61,700 bases of DNA from Pseudomonas sp. 21 (GCF_000955805.1 NZ_JYOA01000014.1:1-61700); one strand, 5' to 3'; shown: positions 8,114-17,554, counted from the stretch's first letter. The notes: generated by a model not told the origin, from the letters alone. Numbers and translations are program-made.

Positions 8114-10678
8114 TCATGGTGCGGCGGCCGGGTCGTTGCGCAGGCGGTCCTGCACGCGCTTGCGGATGGTGTCGCTGACCCGGTCGCTCAGTTGCAGGCT
8201 GGTGAGCAGCTTGGGCACGTTCTCCTCCAGGTTGACGTTGAGGTTGATCGGCCGGCCCTGTTCCAGTTCGGGATTGCGCCCGCTCAGGCTCAGGGCGAGG
8301 AGCAGCTTGCCGGATTCATCATAATCCACGCGGCTGCTCAGCTTGTCGTAGCGGAAATCATCGATGGCGGTGGCCACCAGTTGCATGGCCGGGTTGCTCT
8401 GGCCCAGCGACTGGATCTTCGGCGAACGGAACTGCAGCACACCCGGCTGCCGCGCGGCCACTTCGCCATTGCGGATCACCAGCTTGCCCTCGTGCAGGCC
8501 CAGCGGCAGGTTGCCGTCGATGATGCCGTTGCCGGACAGACCTTCCGCCGGATACGCCGCGAGGATCGCCTCCAGCGCCAGCCCCTCCAGCTTCAGCGTC
8601 AGACCCTCGCGGCGCGCGGAAAGATCCACAGCCCCCGGCGGTAGCCATGCACGACCGTTGAACAAACCGAGCTCCGCCTGCTGCCAGTCGACCCGCCCGG
8701 CCAGCGGCGCGTCCAGCGAGCCCTTGTAGTTGCCCTGCAGCGACAGCGGGCCGAGGGTCACGCCGGGGTTGAGCGAGGCGACTTTCACCTGCGGCAACTG
8801 CAGCTCCAGCTGCGAGCCTTTCAGGGAAACCTTCGCCTGCAGGTCAAGGCCATGGACCTCGCTGCGGTCGTAGACGCCTTCCAGTCCGCTGCCGCGCAGG
8901 TTCAGCTCGAGACCCTGCGGCTCAGCGCCCGGCGGCAGGCGCCAGTTCAGGTCGAAGCTGGCCTTGCCGTTGTTCAGGCTGAGCAGCGCCGGCCAGTCGC
9001 CAAGTGACTTCTCCAGCGGGTTGCCGGTGCGCAGGAAGAACTCCGGCTGGCGCGCAACCAGCGCAACACCCTGCTTGGCGGAATTGTTCAGATCGACTTC
9101 GGCATTCAGCCCGCCGCTGTTCAGCAGGCGGCCCTTGAACTGCTGGCTGTCGAGGCTCGCCGCCAGCGTCCCGAGGGCATTCCAGGACAGCGGCTTGACG
9201 TGGGACTGGCGCAGCTCGCCCACGGCCAGTTTCAACGGCGCATTCAGTTGCAGGGTGGCCGGCGCATCACTGGCGTACCCCAGGCCCAACACACCTTTGC
9301 CCAGCGTGACGGCAAGCTTGCTGGCCTTGAGCAACTGCGGGCCGCTCAGCGTGCCGACCTGCCATTGCGCGCCATCGGCCAGGTTGAAACTCGCCGACTG
9401 CTGATCGAGGCGGCCGTCGAAACTCAGGTCGATACGACTGTTGTCGCCGCGCAGGCCGGCCATTTCCAGGTGCGGAATCTTGCCCTCCAGCCGCGAGTCC
9501 ATCAGTTGCAGCGCCAGCGGCACCGCTTCCAGCAACGCCACGCGGGAACGCAGGCGCAGGTCGGCAGCGCCTACAGCGTGCAGGTCAGCGCGAACACTAC
9601 CGGCCTCTTCGTCCACGCCGGGTTCCATATGCAGGGTCAGTCGTGCCGGGCGCAGGCCGACTGGCAGCGCCTGCAGCCAGTCGCCGTAGAGGTCCGACAG
9701 GCGCAGATCACCGCTGAGCACCGAGGGCCGCCAGCCGGCACCGCTGCCGTTGGCGATCAGCCGCAGGTCGCCCTGCAGGTTGCCCAGGCCCGGCAGCGGC
9801 CAGGGTTGCGGCAGTTGCAGGGACAGATCGATGTTGCCGCGGCCATCGCGCAGGCCGGGCCAGTCAGGCCAGGCAGCGTCTCCCGCCGATTGCGTGTCCC
9901 AGCTCAGGCGCAGGCGCCCGGCTTCGGGGATCGGCAACGGCAGGTTCGGCGTTGGCAACCACATGCCCAGCCAGTTGCGCACCGCCTGCACCGGCGGCAC
10001 GGCGGGGCTGGCAAGGCTGCCGCTGAGCTGGCGGGCGCCCGGCGCCCAGGTCGAATCCAGCGACAGCAGCTGTTCGTTATCGAGGAAGCTGTCCAGCTGC
10101 AGGCGCCACTGCCCGTCGCCGGGCTGCAACAGGCCATTGAAGGCAAGCTGCTGCCCGCCCTGGCGCAGCTCGCCGCCCAGGGCCGCGGCGCCGCCCTGGA
10201 TCTGCTGCCAGTGGGCGCTGCCGTTGAGGGTGCAACGCTGTTCGCGGGCACAGGGCAACTCGAGGAAAACCTGCTCCAGCGCCAGCCGCCCGGGCAGCAG
10301 CGCCAGCCAGCGATTGAGCTGCGCCAGGTCCGGCAGGGCAGCGTCCTCGTCTTCCGCCCTCTCTCCCGGCCATTGGCGGACATCGATCCTGCCGGCGGCC
10401 AGCTCCTTCAGGCGCCAGCGGCCGTCGGCATGTTCGGGCCAGCCAACGCGGACCTCGCGTAACTGGATGGCCAACCGCGCGCCATCGGCTGTCTGCCGCT
10501 GAAGCGTCATTTGCTCCAGGGTCAGCCCTTGTCGCGAAACGCTCAGGCCCTGCCACTGCTCGATGCTCACCCCGGCATTCGCCAGCAGCCGCGGAACCGC
10601 CAGCCACACCGCGCCGACCGCCAGTGCCAGGAGCAGCAACAGCAGCAGGAGGACGGTGCGCAGGCGGGGGAACGACAT
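8114..10678 (-). CDS. ydbH: YdbH family AsmA-like envelope lipid-transport protein
   Basis: An 854-residue protein with one N-terminal membrane anchor (about residues 8-28, a run of leucines and alanines) and a long periplasmic region rich in repeating beta segments, as in AsmA/TamB/YhdP/YdbH bridge proteins. In E. coli YdbH, TamB and YhdP redundantly carry phospholipids from inner to outer membrane. The C-terminal DRVSDTIRKRVQDRL is followed directly by ynbE and ydbL. I chose the ATG at 10678, with GGAG 7 bases upstream, over the one at 10702. It is transcribed divergently from lrp. Confidence 0.82.
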   Translation of the reverse strand: MSFPRLRTVLLLLLLLLALAVGAVWLAVPRLLANAGVSIEQWQGLSVSRQGLTLEQMTLQRQTADGARLAIQLREVRVGWPEHADGRWRLKELAAGRIDVRQWPGERAEDEDAALPDLAQLNRWLALLPGRLALEQVFLELPCAREQRCTLNGSAHWQQIQGGAAALGGELRQGGQQLAFNGLLQPGDGQWRLQLDSFLDNEQLLSLDSTWAPGARQLSGSLASPAVPPVQAVRNWLGMWLPTPNLPLPIPEAGRLRLSWDTQSAGDAAWPDWPGLRDGRGNIDLSLQLPQPWPLPGLGNLQGDLRLIANGSGAGWRPSVLSGDLRLSDLYGDWLQALPVGLRPARLTLHMEPGVDEEAGSVRADLHAVGAADLRLRSRVALLEAVPLALQLMDSRLEGKIPHLEMAGLRGDNSRIDLSFDGRLDQQSASFNLADGAQWQVGTLSGPQLLKASKLAVTLGKGVLGLGYASDAPATLQLNAPLKLAVGELRQSHVKPLSWNALGTLAASLDSQQFKGRLLNSGGLNAEVDLNNSAKQGVALVARQPEFFLRTGNPLEKSLGDWPALLSLNNGKASFDLNWRLPPGAEPQGLELNLRGSGLEGVYDRSEVHGLDLQAKVSLKGSQLELQLPQVKVASLNPGVTLGPLSLQGNYKGSLDAPLAGRVDWQQAELGLFNGRAWLPPGAVDLSARREGLTLKLEGLALEAILAAYPAEGLSGNGIIDGNLPLGLHEGKLVIRNGEVAARQPGVLQFRSPKIQSLGQSNPAMQLVATAIDDFRYDKLSSRVDYDESGKLLLALSLSGRNPELEQGRPINLNVNLEENVPKLLTSLQLSDRVSDTIRKRVQDRLRNDPAAAP

Positions 10679-10774
10679 GCGAAGGCTCCGGAAAAAACAC
10701 ACGATTGCAGCCGGAAACGGCAGAACTCTGGCCTACAGGCTGGCCGCCCGGCGCGGGAAGTTCAAGGGATGCCA

Positions 10775-10803
10775 GTGATATTCCCTGCACAACCGACTAT
10801 ATT
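10775..10803 (+). promoter_or_regulatory. Candidate sigma-70 promoter of lrp
   Basis: A -35-like GTGATA (10775-10780), a 17-base spacer and -10 TATATT (10798-10803) lie 39 bases before the lrp start, in the divergent ydbH/lrp gap. Confidence 0.5.
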
Positions 10804-10841
10804 GCCGACATTCCCCCAAAGCTCATCCCAGAGTCTTTCCC

Positions 10842-11330
10842 ATGAGAACCCAGCACCAAAGCCGCCGCGAACTGGACAAAATCGACCGCAACATCCTGCG
10901 CATCCTGCAGGAAGAGGGTCGCATCTCCTTCACCGAACTGGGCGAGCGCGTCGGTCTCTCCACCACGCCGTGCACCGAGCGCGTGCGCCGGCTGGAGCGC
11001 GAGGGGATCATCATGGGCTACAACGCCCGGCTGAACCCGCAGTACCTGAAAGCGAGCCTGCTGGTGTTCGTCGAAATCAGCCTGGACTACAAATCCGGTG
11101 ACACCTTCGAGGACTTCCGCCGCTCGGTGCTCAAGCTGCCCCACGTGCTGGAGTGCCACCTGGTGTCGGGCCACTTCGACTACCTGGTGAAGGCGCGTAT
11201 CTCGGAGATGGCCTCCTACCGCAAGCTGCTGGGCGACATCCTGCTCAAGCTGCCCCACGTCCGCGAGTCCAAGAGCTACATCGTGATGGAAGAGGTGAAG
11301 GAAAGCCTCACCCTGCCCATCCCCGACTAA
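10842..11330 (+). CDS. lrp: Leucine-responsive regulatory protein, AsnC/Lrp family
   Basis: A 162-residue regulator. Winged HTH at about residues 11-60 (LDKIDRNILRILQEEGRISFTELGERVGLSTTPC) and a C-terminal RAM/ligand-binding domain (VFVEISLDYKSGDTFEDF through VLECHLVSGHFDYLVKARI). The orthologue in P. aeruginosa beside this locus is required for dadAX induction by alanine, which fits the dad genes 3.7 kb away. The ribosome binding site is weak (AGAGTC). The strength of the promoter suggests constitutive basal expression. Confidence 0.9.
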   Translation: MRTQHQSRRELDKIDRNILRILQEEGRISFTELGERVGLSTTPCTERVRRLEREGIIMGYNARLNPQYLKASLLVFVEISLDYKSGDTFEDFRRSVLKLPHVLECHLVSGHFDYLVKARISEMASYRKLLGDILLKLPHVRESKSYIVMEEVKESLTLPIPD

Positions 11331-11394
11331 ATAGCCGGACTAGAAAGCCCGACTGGTTCCCCGCCGTTCCCGGCAGGCTCATCGAGTTTATTTA

Positions 11395-11445
11395 CGACTT
11401 CCCGACGCTTTTTGCGCCGCTGCCTATTGGCTGGGCGGGAAGTCG
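11395..11445. promoter_or_regulatory. 10-bp inverted repeat upstream of the PuuB-like oxidase
   Basis: CGACTTCCCG (11395-11404) and CGGGAAGTCG (11436-11445) are perfect inverted arms 31 bases apart. The AT-rich stretch TAAAATTTTAACAACACAAAAA follows, then the gene starts at 11496. Placement fits either two half-operators or a large RNA hairpin. Confidence 0.5.
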
Positions 11446-11495
11446 GCGTTTATCCTGCGTAAAATTTTAACAACACAAAAATCAGGATATCGCAC

Positions 11496-12815
11496 ATGAA
11501 CGCCCGCGTTCACCAGCCGGTGCACACCGACCGCCACGCCCCGTCCTACTACGCCGCGAGCGTCAATCGGCGCCTCGAAGTACCGCCCCTGGCCGGCGAG
11601 GAAAGGGCCGACGTGTGCATCATCGGCGGTGGCTTCTCCGGGCTGAACACGGCCATCGAACTGGCCGAGCGCGGGTTCTCGGTGATCCTGCTGGAAGCCC
11701 ACCAGATCGGCTGGGGCGCCAGCGGCCGCAACGGCGGCCAACTGATCCGCGGCGTCGGCCACGGCCTGGAACAGTTCGAGCCGGTGATCGGCGCCGATGG
11801 CGTCCATGCCATCAAGCAGATGGGCCTGGAGGCGGTGGAAATCGTCCGCCGCCGCGTCGAGCAGTACGCCATCGACTGCGACCTGACCTGGGGCTACTGC
11901 GACCTGGCCAACAAGCCTTCCGACGTCGAAGGCTTCCAGGAAGACTTCGATGAACTGAAGAGCCTCGGTTATCGCCACGAACTGCGCATGGTGCCGAAGG
12001 AGGAGATGCGCTCCATCGTCGGCTCCGACCTCTATGTCGGCGGCATGGTGGACATGGGCTCGGGCCACCTGCACCCGCTCAACCTCGCCCTGGGTGAAGC
12101 CGCCGCGGCGCAGAGCCTGGGCGTGAAGCTGTTCGAGAACTCCGCCGTCACCGGCATCGACTACGGCAGCGAAGTGCGCGTGCGTACCGCCCAGGGCAGC
12201 GTGCGCGCCAAGTCCCTGGTGATCGCCTGCAACGCCTACCAGAACCGCCTCAATCCCTACCTCGACGGCAAGGTGCTGCCTGCCGGCAGCTACGTCATCG
12301 CCACCGAGCCGCTGTCCGCCGAACAGGCCCATGCGCTGCTGCCGCAGAACATGGCCGTGTGCGACCAGCGCGTGGCACTGGACTACTACCGCCTTTCCGC
12401 CGACAACCGCCTGCTGTTCGGCGGCGCCTGCCATTACTCCGGGCGCGACCCGGCGGACATCGCCGCGTATATGCGACCAAAGATGCTCAAGGTCTTCCCG
12501 CACCTGGAAAACCTGCGCATCGACTACCAGTGGGGCGGGATGATCGGCATCGGCGCCAACCGCCTGCCGCAGATCGGCCGCCTGCCCGACCAGCCCAACG
12601 TGTACTTTGCCCAGGCCTATGCCGGCCACGGCGTGAACGCCACGCACCTGGCCGGCAAGCTGCTCGCCGCGGCCATCGCCGGCCAGCAGGGCAGCGGTTT
12701 CGAGCTGTTCGCCAGGGTGCCGCACATCACCTTCCCCGGCGGCAAGCTGCTGCGCTCGCCATTGCTGGCCCTGGGCATGGCCTGGTACCGCTTCAAGGAA
12801 ACCCTCGGCGGCTGA
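11496..12815 (+). CDS. FAD-dependent gamma-glutamylputrescine oxidase-like protein (PuuB/PauB family)
   Basis: A 439-residue DAO-fold flavoprotein. The dinucleotide-binding motif CIIGGGFSGLNTA is at about residues 41-53, and the C-terminal YFAQAYAGHGVNATHLAGKLLA is typical of PuuB/OrdL oxidases. Such enzymes oxidise gamma-glutamylated polyamines to aldehydes, which KauB-type dehydrogenases finish; a kauB gene lies 3 kb downstream. P. aeruginosa has several paralogues (pauB1-pauB4) and this position matches pauB4. The exact substrate is not readable from sequence. Confidence 0.82.
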   Translation: MNARVHQPVHTDRHAPSYYAASVNRRLEVPPLAGEERADVCIIGGGFSGLNTAIELAERGFSVILLEAHQIGWGASGRNGGQLIRGVGHGLEQFEPVIGADGVHAIKQMGLEAVEIVRRRVEQYAIDCDLTWGYCDLANKPSDVEGFQEDFDELKSLGYRHELRMVPKEEMRSIVGSDLYVGGMVDMGSGHLHPLNLALGEAAAAQSLGVKLFENSAVTGIDYGSEVRVRTAQGSVRAKSLVIACNAYQNRLNPYLDGKVLPAGSYVIATEPLSAEQAHALLPQNMAVCDQRVALDYYRLSADNRLLFGGACHYSGRDPADIAAYMRPKMLKVFPHLENLRIDYQWGGMIGIGANRLPQIGRLPDQPNVYFAQAYAGHGVNATHLAGKLLAAAIAGQQGSGFELFARVPHITFPGGKLLRSPLLALGMAWYRFKETLGG

Positions 12816-12883
12816 CCGCCACGGCGATCCAGCGGCTAGAATCTTCCGCAGCCCGTCACCGGCGGGCTTGTCGGAGAGTCCCT

Positions 12884-14437
12884 TTGTTTCCACGCCTGCT
12901 CCTGCTGATCCTGCTGGCACTGGGTGGCTGCGCCAGCGCGCCGCCGCCCGAGCCGTCGCACGTGCTGCCAGTGCAAGGCACGCGGCTGGACAACCAGATC
13001 AGCGAACAGGCCGCCGCCCATCCCGGGCAATCCGGCTTCCACCTGCTGGCCTCCAGCGTCGACGCCTTCCTCGCCCGCGCCGAGCTGATCCGCAAGGCCC
13101 AGCGCAGCCTCGACGTGCAGTACTACATCGTCCACGACGGCCTCACCACCCGCGCGCTGATCCGCGAACTGCTGCACGCGGCGGACCGCGGCGTGCGCGT
13201 GCGCATCCTGATCGATGACACCAGCAGCGACGGCTGGGACTACGAGCTGGGTGCCCTCGCCGCCCACCCGAACATCCAGGTGCGCCTGTTCAACCCCCTG
13301 CACCTGGGCCGCAGCACCGGCATCACGCGCAACCTCGGGCGGCTGTTCAACCTCTCCGAACAACACCGGCGGATGCACAACAAACTGCTGCTGGCGGACA
13401 ACAGCGTGGCCATCGTCGGCGGCCGCAACCTGGGCGACGAATACTTCGACGCCAAGGCCGAGATGAATTTCAGCGACCTCGACCTGATGGGCGTCGGCCC
13501 GGTGGCGCAGTCGCTGGGGCAGAGCTTCGACCAGTACTGGAACAGCCGCATCAGCCGGCCCATCGAGGACTACCTGTGGGGCGACCCGGACCTCGACGAA
13601 CTCAGCCGCATGCGCCGCAAGCTGGACCACTACCTGGCGAAAGAGCGGGTGAAGAGCTCCAGCTACATCGCCCGGCTGAATCGCAACAGCGATCGCCCAC
13701 ACCTGCAGGATTGGCTGGACGACCTGGTCTGGGCGCCGGGCAAGGCGGTCTGGGACACCCCGCTGAAAGTCCTCGACCACGGCGATCCGAAGGGCGAGTA
13801 CCTGCTCAGCACCCAGCTGCAGCCGCTGTTCGACGGGGTGTCGAAGGAACTGATCCTGGTCTCGGCCTACTTCGTGCCGACCAGCGCCGGTGTCGAGTAC
13901 CTGACCCAGCGCGCCGACAACGGCGTCAGCGTGCGCCTGCTGACCAACTCACTGGAGGCGACCGACGTACCCGCCGTTCACGCCGGCTACGCGCCCTATC
14001 GGCTGGAGCTGCTGGAGCACGGGGTGAAGCTCTACGAGCTGCGCGCCGACCCGGACCAGCGCCTGTCCGGTGCACCGTGGATGGTGCGGGGATCGAGCAG
14101 CGCCAGCCTGCACAGCAAGGCGGCGGTGTTCGACCAGCGGAAGGTCTTCGTCGGCTCGCTGAACTTCGACCCGCGCTCGGTGCTGTGGAACACCGAGGTC
14201 GGCGTCATCGTCGACAGCCCGGAACTGGCCGACCAGGTGCGCCGCCTGGCGCTGGCGAGCATGTCGCCCAGCGTCAGCTACCAGGTGAAGATCGCGCCGG
14301 ACAGCGACCCGCCGAAGCTGGTCTGGGTCGAGGAACGCGGCGGCAAGCTGGTGGCGCTGGAGCGTGAGCCGGGCAACGCCTGGCGCCGGCTCAACGCGTG
14401 GATCGCCGGCGCCATTGGGCTGGAGAAGATGCTCTAG
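12884..14437 (+). CDS. Phospholipase D-family lipoprotein, cardiolipin synthase C-like
   Basis: A 517-residue lipoprotein with two HKD catalytic motifs: HNKLLLAD (H165, K167, D172) and HSKAAVFD (H410, K412, D417). MFPRLLLLILLALGGC ends in the lipobox cysteine C16, so the mature protein is membrane-anchored outside the cytoplasm. Start is the TTG at 12884 with GGAGA 8 bases upstream; the frame is open far upstream inside the oxidase gene but without signal-peptide character. The two-HKD lipoprotein layout is like E. coli ClsC (YmdC), which condenses two phospholipids into cardiolipin. It overlaps the convergent MFS gene by 4 bases. Confidence 0.82.
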   Translation: MFPRLLLLILLALGGCASAPPPEPSHVLPVQGTRLDNQISEQAAAHPGQSGFHLLASSVDAFLARAELIRKAQRSLDVQYYIVHDGLTTRALIRELLHAADRGVRVRILIDDTSSDGWDYELGALAAHPNIQVRLFNPLHLGRSTGITRNLGRLFNLSEQHRRMHNKLLLADNSVAIVGGRNLGDEYFDAKAEMNFSDLDLMGVGPVAQSLGQSFDQYWNSRISRPIEDYLWGDPDLDELSRMRRKLDHYLAKERVKSSSYIARLNRNSDRPHLQDWLDDLVWAPGKAVWDTPLKVLDHGDPKGEYLLSTQLQPLFDGVSKELILVSAYFVPTSAGVEYLTQRADNGVSVRLLTNSLEATDVPAVHAGYAPYRLELLEHGVKLYELRADPDQRLSGAPWMVRGSSSASLHSKAAVFDQRKVFVGSLNFDPRSVLWNTEVGVIVDSPELADQVRRLALASMSPSVSYQVKIAPDSDPPKLVWVEERGGKLVALEREPGNAWRRLNAWIAGAIGLEKML

Positions 14438-15603
14438 GAGCGCTCCTGCTGCAGCTCGGCGTCGGTCGCGCGCATCACCGGCGGCAAGCCGCGATAGGAC
14501 ACCAGCACCACAAAGCCCGCAGCCCCCAGCGCCATCACCAGCGGCAGCGCATGGCCGCTTATCCACTGGCTGGCCGCGCCGGTGGCCAGCGGCCCGATCA
14601 GGCAGCCGATGCCCCAGAGCTGGGCGATGTGCGCATTGGCGCGCACCAGCGCGTCGTCACGGTAGCGCTCGCCAATCAGAATCAGCGACAGGGTGAACAA
14701 CCCGCCCGCACTGGCGCCGAACAGCACCAGCACCGGCCAGATGGCGCTATGGTGCAGCAGCAGCGGCATGGCCAGGCTGCTGAGGAGCAGCACGATGCCG
14801 CAGCCCTTGAACAGCGTCTGCCGCGAGATGCGGTCGGCCAGCCAGCCGATGGGCAGTTGCAGCAGCGCATCGCCGACCACCACGGTGCTGACCATCGCCA
14901 GTGCCACGGCCTGGGTGAAGCCCTGCTGGATGCCATACACCGGCAGCAGGGTGAGGATCATGGCCTCGAAGCCGGCGAACAGCACCACCGCCCAGGCAAT
15001 CGCCGGAAGCTGGGCGCAGAAGCTGAACAGCCCGCGCCCGTTGGCACTGTGCGGGTCGACCTTGGGCGCGCCGGTGCGGCCGAGCAGCAGCAGGGAGCCG
15101 CCCACCAGCAGGCAGACGCTGAACCAGAAACCACGGTCGTCGGCGGTGCCGATGAAGGTCAGCAGCACCGGGCCGGACAACTGGCTCAGTGCATAGCCGG
15201 TGCCATACAGGGCGACCAGGCGGCCACGCCATTTCTCGATGGCCAGCTGGTTGATCCAGCTCTCCCCGAGGATGAACACCACGGTCAGCTGGACGCCGAT
15301 CAGCAGGCGCAGGATCAGCCAGACCGGATAGCTCTGCAGCAGCGCCAGCAGGCCCACCGAGAAGGCCCCGGAAATCAGGCAGATGCGCATCAGCAGCGGT
15401 GTGCCGACCCGCGCGGCGAGGCGGCCGGCGATCATTGCGCCCAACAGCACGCCCACCGCAGGCGTGGACGCCATGACGCCGATGGCGAAGTTGCCGTAAC
15501 CCCAGCCCTCCAGTCGCAGAGAAACCAGCGGCATGGTCAGGCCCAGGGCCAGACCGATGCTGATCACGGCAGCACACACAGCAAAATAAGGACCCCAACG
15601 CAT
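14434..15603 (-). CDS. MFS transporter, 12-TM (YcaD-like)
   Basis: A 389-residue major facilitator with about twelve hydrophobic segments, starting MRWGPYFAVCAAVISIGLALGL. The cytoplasmic loop GRLAARVGTPLLMR resembles the conserved loop 2-3 motif. I chose the ATG at 15603, with GGGAG 7 bases upstream. The substrate is unknown. Neighbouring kauB and the PuuB-like oxidase make an amine or amino acid possible, but nothing in the sequence shows this. It ends overlapping the convergent phospholipase D gene. Confidence 0.8.
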   Translation of the reverse strand: MRWGPYFAVCAAVISIGLALGLTMPLVSLRLEGWGYGNFAIGVMASTPAVGVLLGAMIAGRLAARVGTPLLMRICLISGAFSVGLLALLQSYPVWLILRLLIGVQLTVVFILGESWINQLAIEKWRGRLVALYGTGYALSQLSGPVLLTFIGTADDRGFWFSVCLLVGGSLLLLGRTGAPKVDPHSANGRGLFSFCAQLPAIAWAVVLFAGFEAMILTLLPVYGIQQGFTQAVALAMVSTVVVGDALLQLPIGWLADRISRQTLFKGCGIVLLLSSLAMPLLLHHSAIWPVLVLFGASAGGLFTLSLILIGERYRDDALVRANAHIAQLWGIGCLIGPLATGAASQWISGHALPLVMALGAAGFVVLVSYRGLPPVMRATDAELQQERS

Positions 15604-15667
15604 TGTCTTTCTCCCGTTCCATCCGGAGCGCACGCCAGGCGCGAGGGTGCCCGATGCGCAATGCACA

Positions 15668-15700
15668 GCGGCCGGGTTTCCCTGAGGGAAACCCGGCCGC
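15668..15700. terminator. 15-bp perfect hairpin after kauB
   Basis: GCGGCCGGGTTTCCC (15668-15682), loop TGA, GGGAAACCCGGCCGC (15686-15700). This is the most stable short hairpin of the region. It lies downstream of kauB and upstream of the MFS gene, both on the minus strand. There is no U-tract, so termination strength is uncertain. A second GGCCCC/GGGGCC stem at 15724-15741 is adjacent. Confidence 0.55.
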
Positions 15701-15760
15701 GGGTGTGGCTCTTTGTCAGAGCCGGCCCCTGGATCGGGGCCGACCTGCTTCAGCCGAGGA

Positions 15761-17254
15761 TCAGAGTTTGATCCAGGTGGCCTTCAGCTCGGTGTACTTG
15801 TCGAACGCGTGCAGCGACTTGTCGCGGCCGTTGCCGGACTGCTTGAAGCCGCCGAACGGAGCGGTCATGTCGCCGCCATCGTACTGGTTCACCCAGACGC
15901 TGCCGGCGCGCAGCGCCTTGGCGGTCAGGTGGGCCTTGGACAGGTCGCTGGTCCACACCGCGGCGGCCAGGCCGTACGGAGTGTCGTTGGCGATGCGTAC
16001 GGCTTCTTCGGCATCGGTGAACTCGATGACCGACAGCACCGGGCCGAAGATCTCTTCACGGGCGATGCGCATGGCGTTGGTCACGCCGTCGAAGATGGTC
16101 GGCTCGACGTAGGTGCCGCCAGTCTCTTCCAGGGTGCGCTTGCCGCCAGCCACCAGCTTGGCGCCGTCGTCGTGGCCAGCCTGGATGTAGCTCAGCACGT
16201 TGTTCATCTGGGTGGTGTCGACCAGCGCACCGACGTTGGTTTCCGGGTCCAGCGGGTTGCCCGGTTTCCAGGCCTTGATGGCTTCGACGACCATTGGCAC
16301 GAACTCGGCCTTGATCGACTTCTCCACCAGCAGGCGCGAGCCGGCGGTGCAGACTTCGCCCTGGTTGAAGGCGATGGCGCTGGCAGCGGCTTCAGCAGCG
16401 GCTTTCAGGTCCGGCGCGTCAGCGAAGACGATGTTCGGACTCTTGCCGCCGGCTTCCAGCCAGACGCGCTTCATGTTGGATTCGCCCGCGTAGACCATCA
16501 GCTGCTTGGCGATCTTGGTCGAACCGGTGAACACCAGGGTGTCGACGTCCATGTGCAGGGCCAGGGCCTTGCCCACGGTGTGGCCGAAGCCCGGCAGGAC
16601 GTTGAACACGCCTTTCGGGATGCCGGCCTCGATGGCCAGCTGGGCGATGCGGATACCGGTCAGCGGGGACTTCTCGGAAGGCTTGAGGATCACCGAGTTA
16701 CCGGTGGACAGCGCCGGGCCGAGCTTCCAGCAGGTCATCAGCAGCGGGAAGTTCCACGGCACGATGGCGGCAACGACGCCGACCGGCTCGCGGGTAACCA
16801 GGCCCAGTTCGTTGTGGGCGGTGGCGGCCACTTCGTCATAGATCTTGTCGATCGCCTCGCCGCTCCAGCGCAGGCTGTTGGCGGCGCTGGACACGTCGAT
16901 GCTCAGCGAGTCGCTGATCGGCTTGCCCATGTCGAGGGTTTCCAGCAAGGCCAGTTCCTCGGCGTTCTCCAGCAGCAGCTCGGAGAAGCGGATCATGACC
17001 TTCTTGCGCTTGGCCGGGGCCAGGCGCGACCAGGAGCCGGAATCGAAGGCGGCACGGGCGACCTGCACGGCACTTTCGGCATCGGCCAGATCGCAGCTGG
17101 CGACCTTGGCCAGGAAGCGGCCATCCACAGGGCTGATGCAATCGAAGGTGGCGCCGGATGCGGCGTCGACGTATTCACCGTTGACGAAGGCGCGGCCTTC
17201 GATCTTCAGGTCCTTGGCGCGAGCTTCCCAATCGGCGCGAGTGAGGGTACCCAT
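15761..17254 (-). CDS. kauB: Aldehyde dehydrogenase KauB/PauC
   Basis: A 497-residue NAD(P)-dependent aldehyde dehydrogenase. Catalytic Glu267 lies in VWLEAGGKSPNIVF and the nucleophile Cys302 in FNQGEVCTAGSR; VPWNFP and FGGFKQSGNGRD are further family motifs. KauB (PauC) of P. aeruginosa oxidises 4-guanidinobutyraldehyde, gamma-glutamyl-aminoaldehydes and related products of arginine and polyamine breakdown. In P. aeruginosa the aminotransferase gabT2 is next to kauB. Here no gabT2 lies between kauB and the following cupin gene. PauR control is expected from the family. Confidence 0.88.
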   Translation of the reverse strand: MGTLTRADWEARAKDLKIEGRAFVNGEYVDAASGATFDCISPVDGRFLAKVASCDLADAESAVQVARAAFDSGSWSRLAPAKRKKVMIRFSELLLENAEELALLETLDMGKPISDSLSIDVSSAANSLRWSGEAIDKIYDEVAATAHNELGLVTREPVGVVAAIVPWNFPLLMTCWKLGPALSTGNSVILKPSEKSPLTGIRIAQLAIEAGIPKGVFNVLPGFGHTVGKALALHMDVDTLVFTGSTKIAKQLMVYAGESNMKRVWLEAGGKSPNIVFADAPDLKAAAEAAASAIAFNQGEVCTAGSRLLVEKSIKAEFVPMVVEAIKAWKPGNPLDPETNVGALVDTTQMNNVLSYIQAGHDDGAKLVAGGKRTLEETGGTYVEPTIFDGVTNAMRIAREEIFGPVLSVIEFTDAEEAVRIANDTPYGLAAAVWTSDLSKAHLTAKALRAGSVWVNQYDGGDMTAPFGGFKQSGNGRDKSLHAFDKYTELKATWIKL

Positions 17255-17554
17255 GACAACGTGTCCTCTTATTAATGTACTTATCAGGTGCAGGCGCCCG
17301 GCGGGCGCGCTGTCAAATATTCCGCAAGGCGGAGCAAACGCATGCTGTTGGCAACCCTAAACCGGAGGCCGCCAATTTTCAATATTTTTTACACTAAGCG
17401 GCCAAATGGCCTTGTCACGTTCGTTTTATTAAACATAGACTGCCCTGATTCGTCGGCTGATGGTTTTCCGACAGCCGCTTCGGAGTAAATATCCAACAGC
17501 GCTGCGCGTGCCCGCACGCACTCTCGCCAACAACTCTAAAGAACCGAGACCGCC
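17255..17554. promoter_or_regulatory. Divergent promoter region between kauB and the cupin gene
   Basis: A 300-bp gap with a markedly AT-rich centre (about 17,370-17,440), unlike the GC-rich neighbourhood, and a GGCC-AAAT-GGCC palindrome at 17,400-17,411. This is where control of both divergent genes, possibly by PauR, would be expected. I cannot name a definite operator. Confidence 0.5.

Noticed and set aside
12359-12883. Upstream extension of the phospholipase D frame into the oxidase gene
   Set aside because: Overlaps a well-supported gene. The TTG at 12884 has a ribosome binding site and gives a perfect lipoprotein signal.
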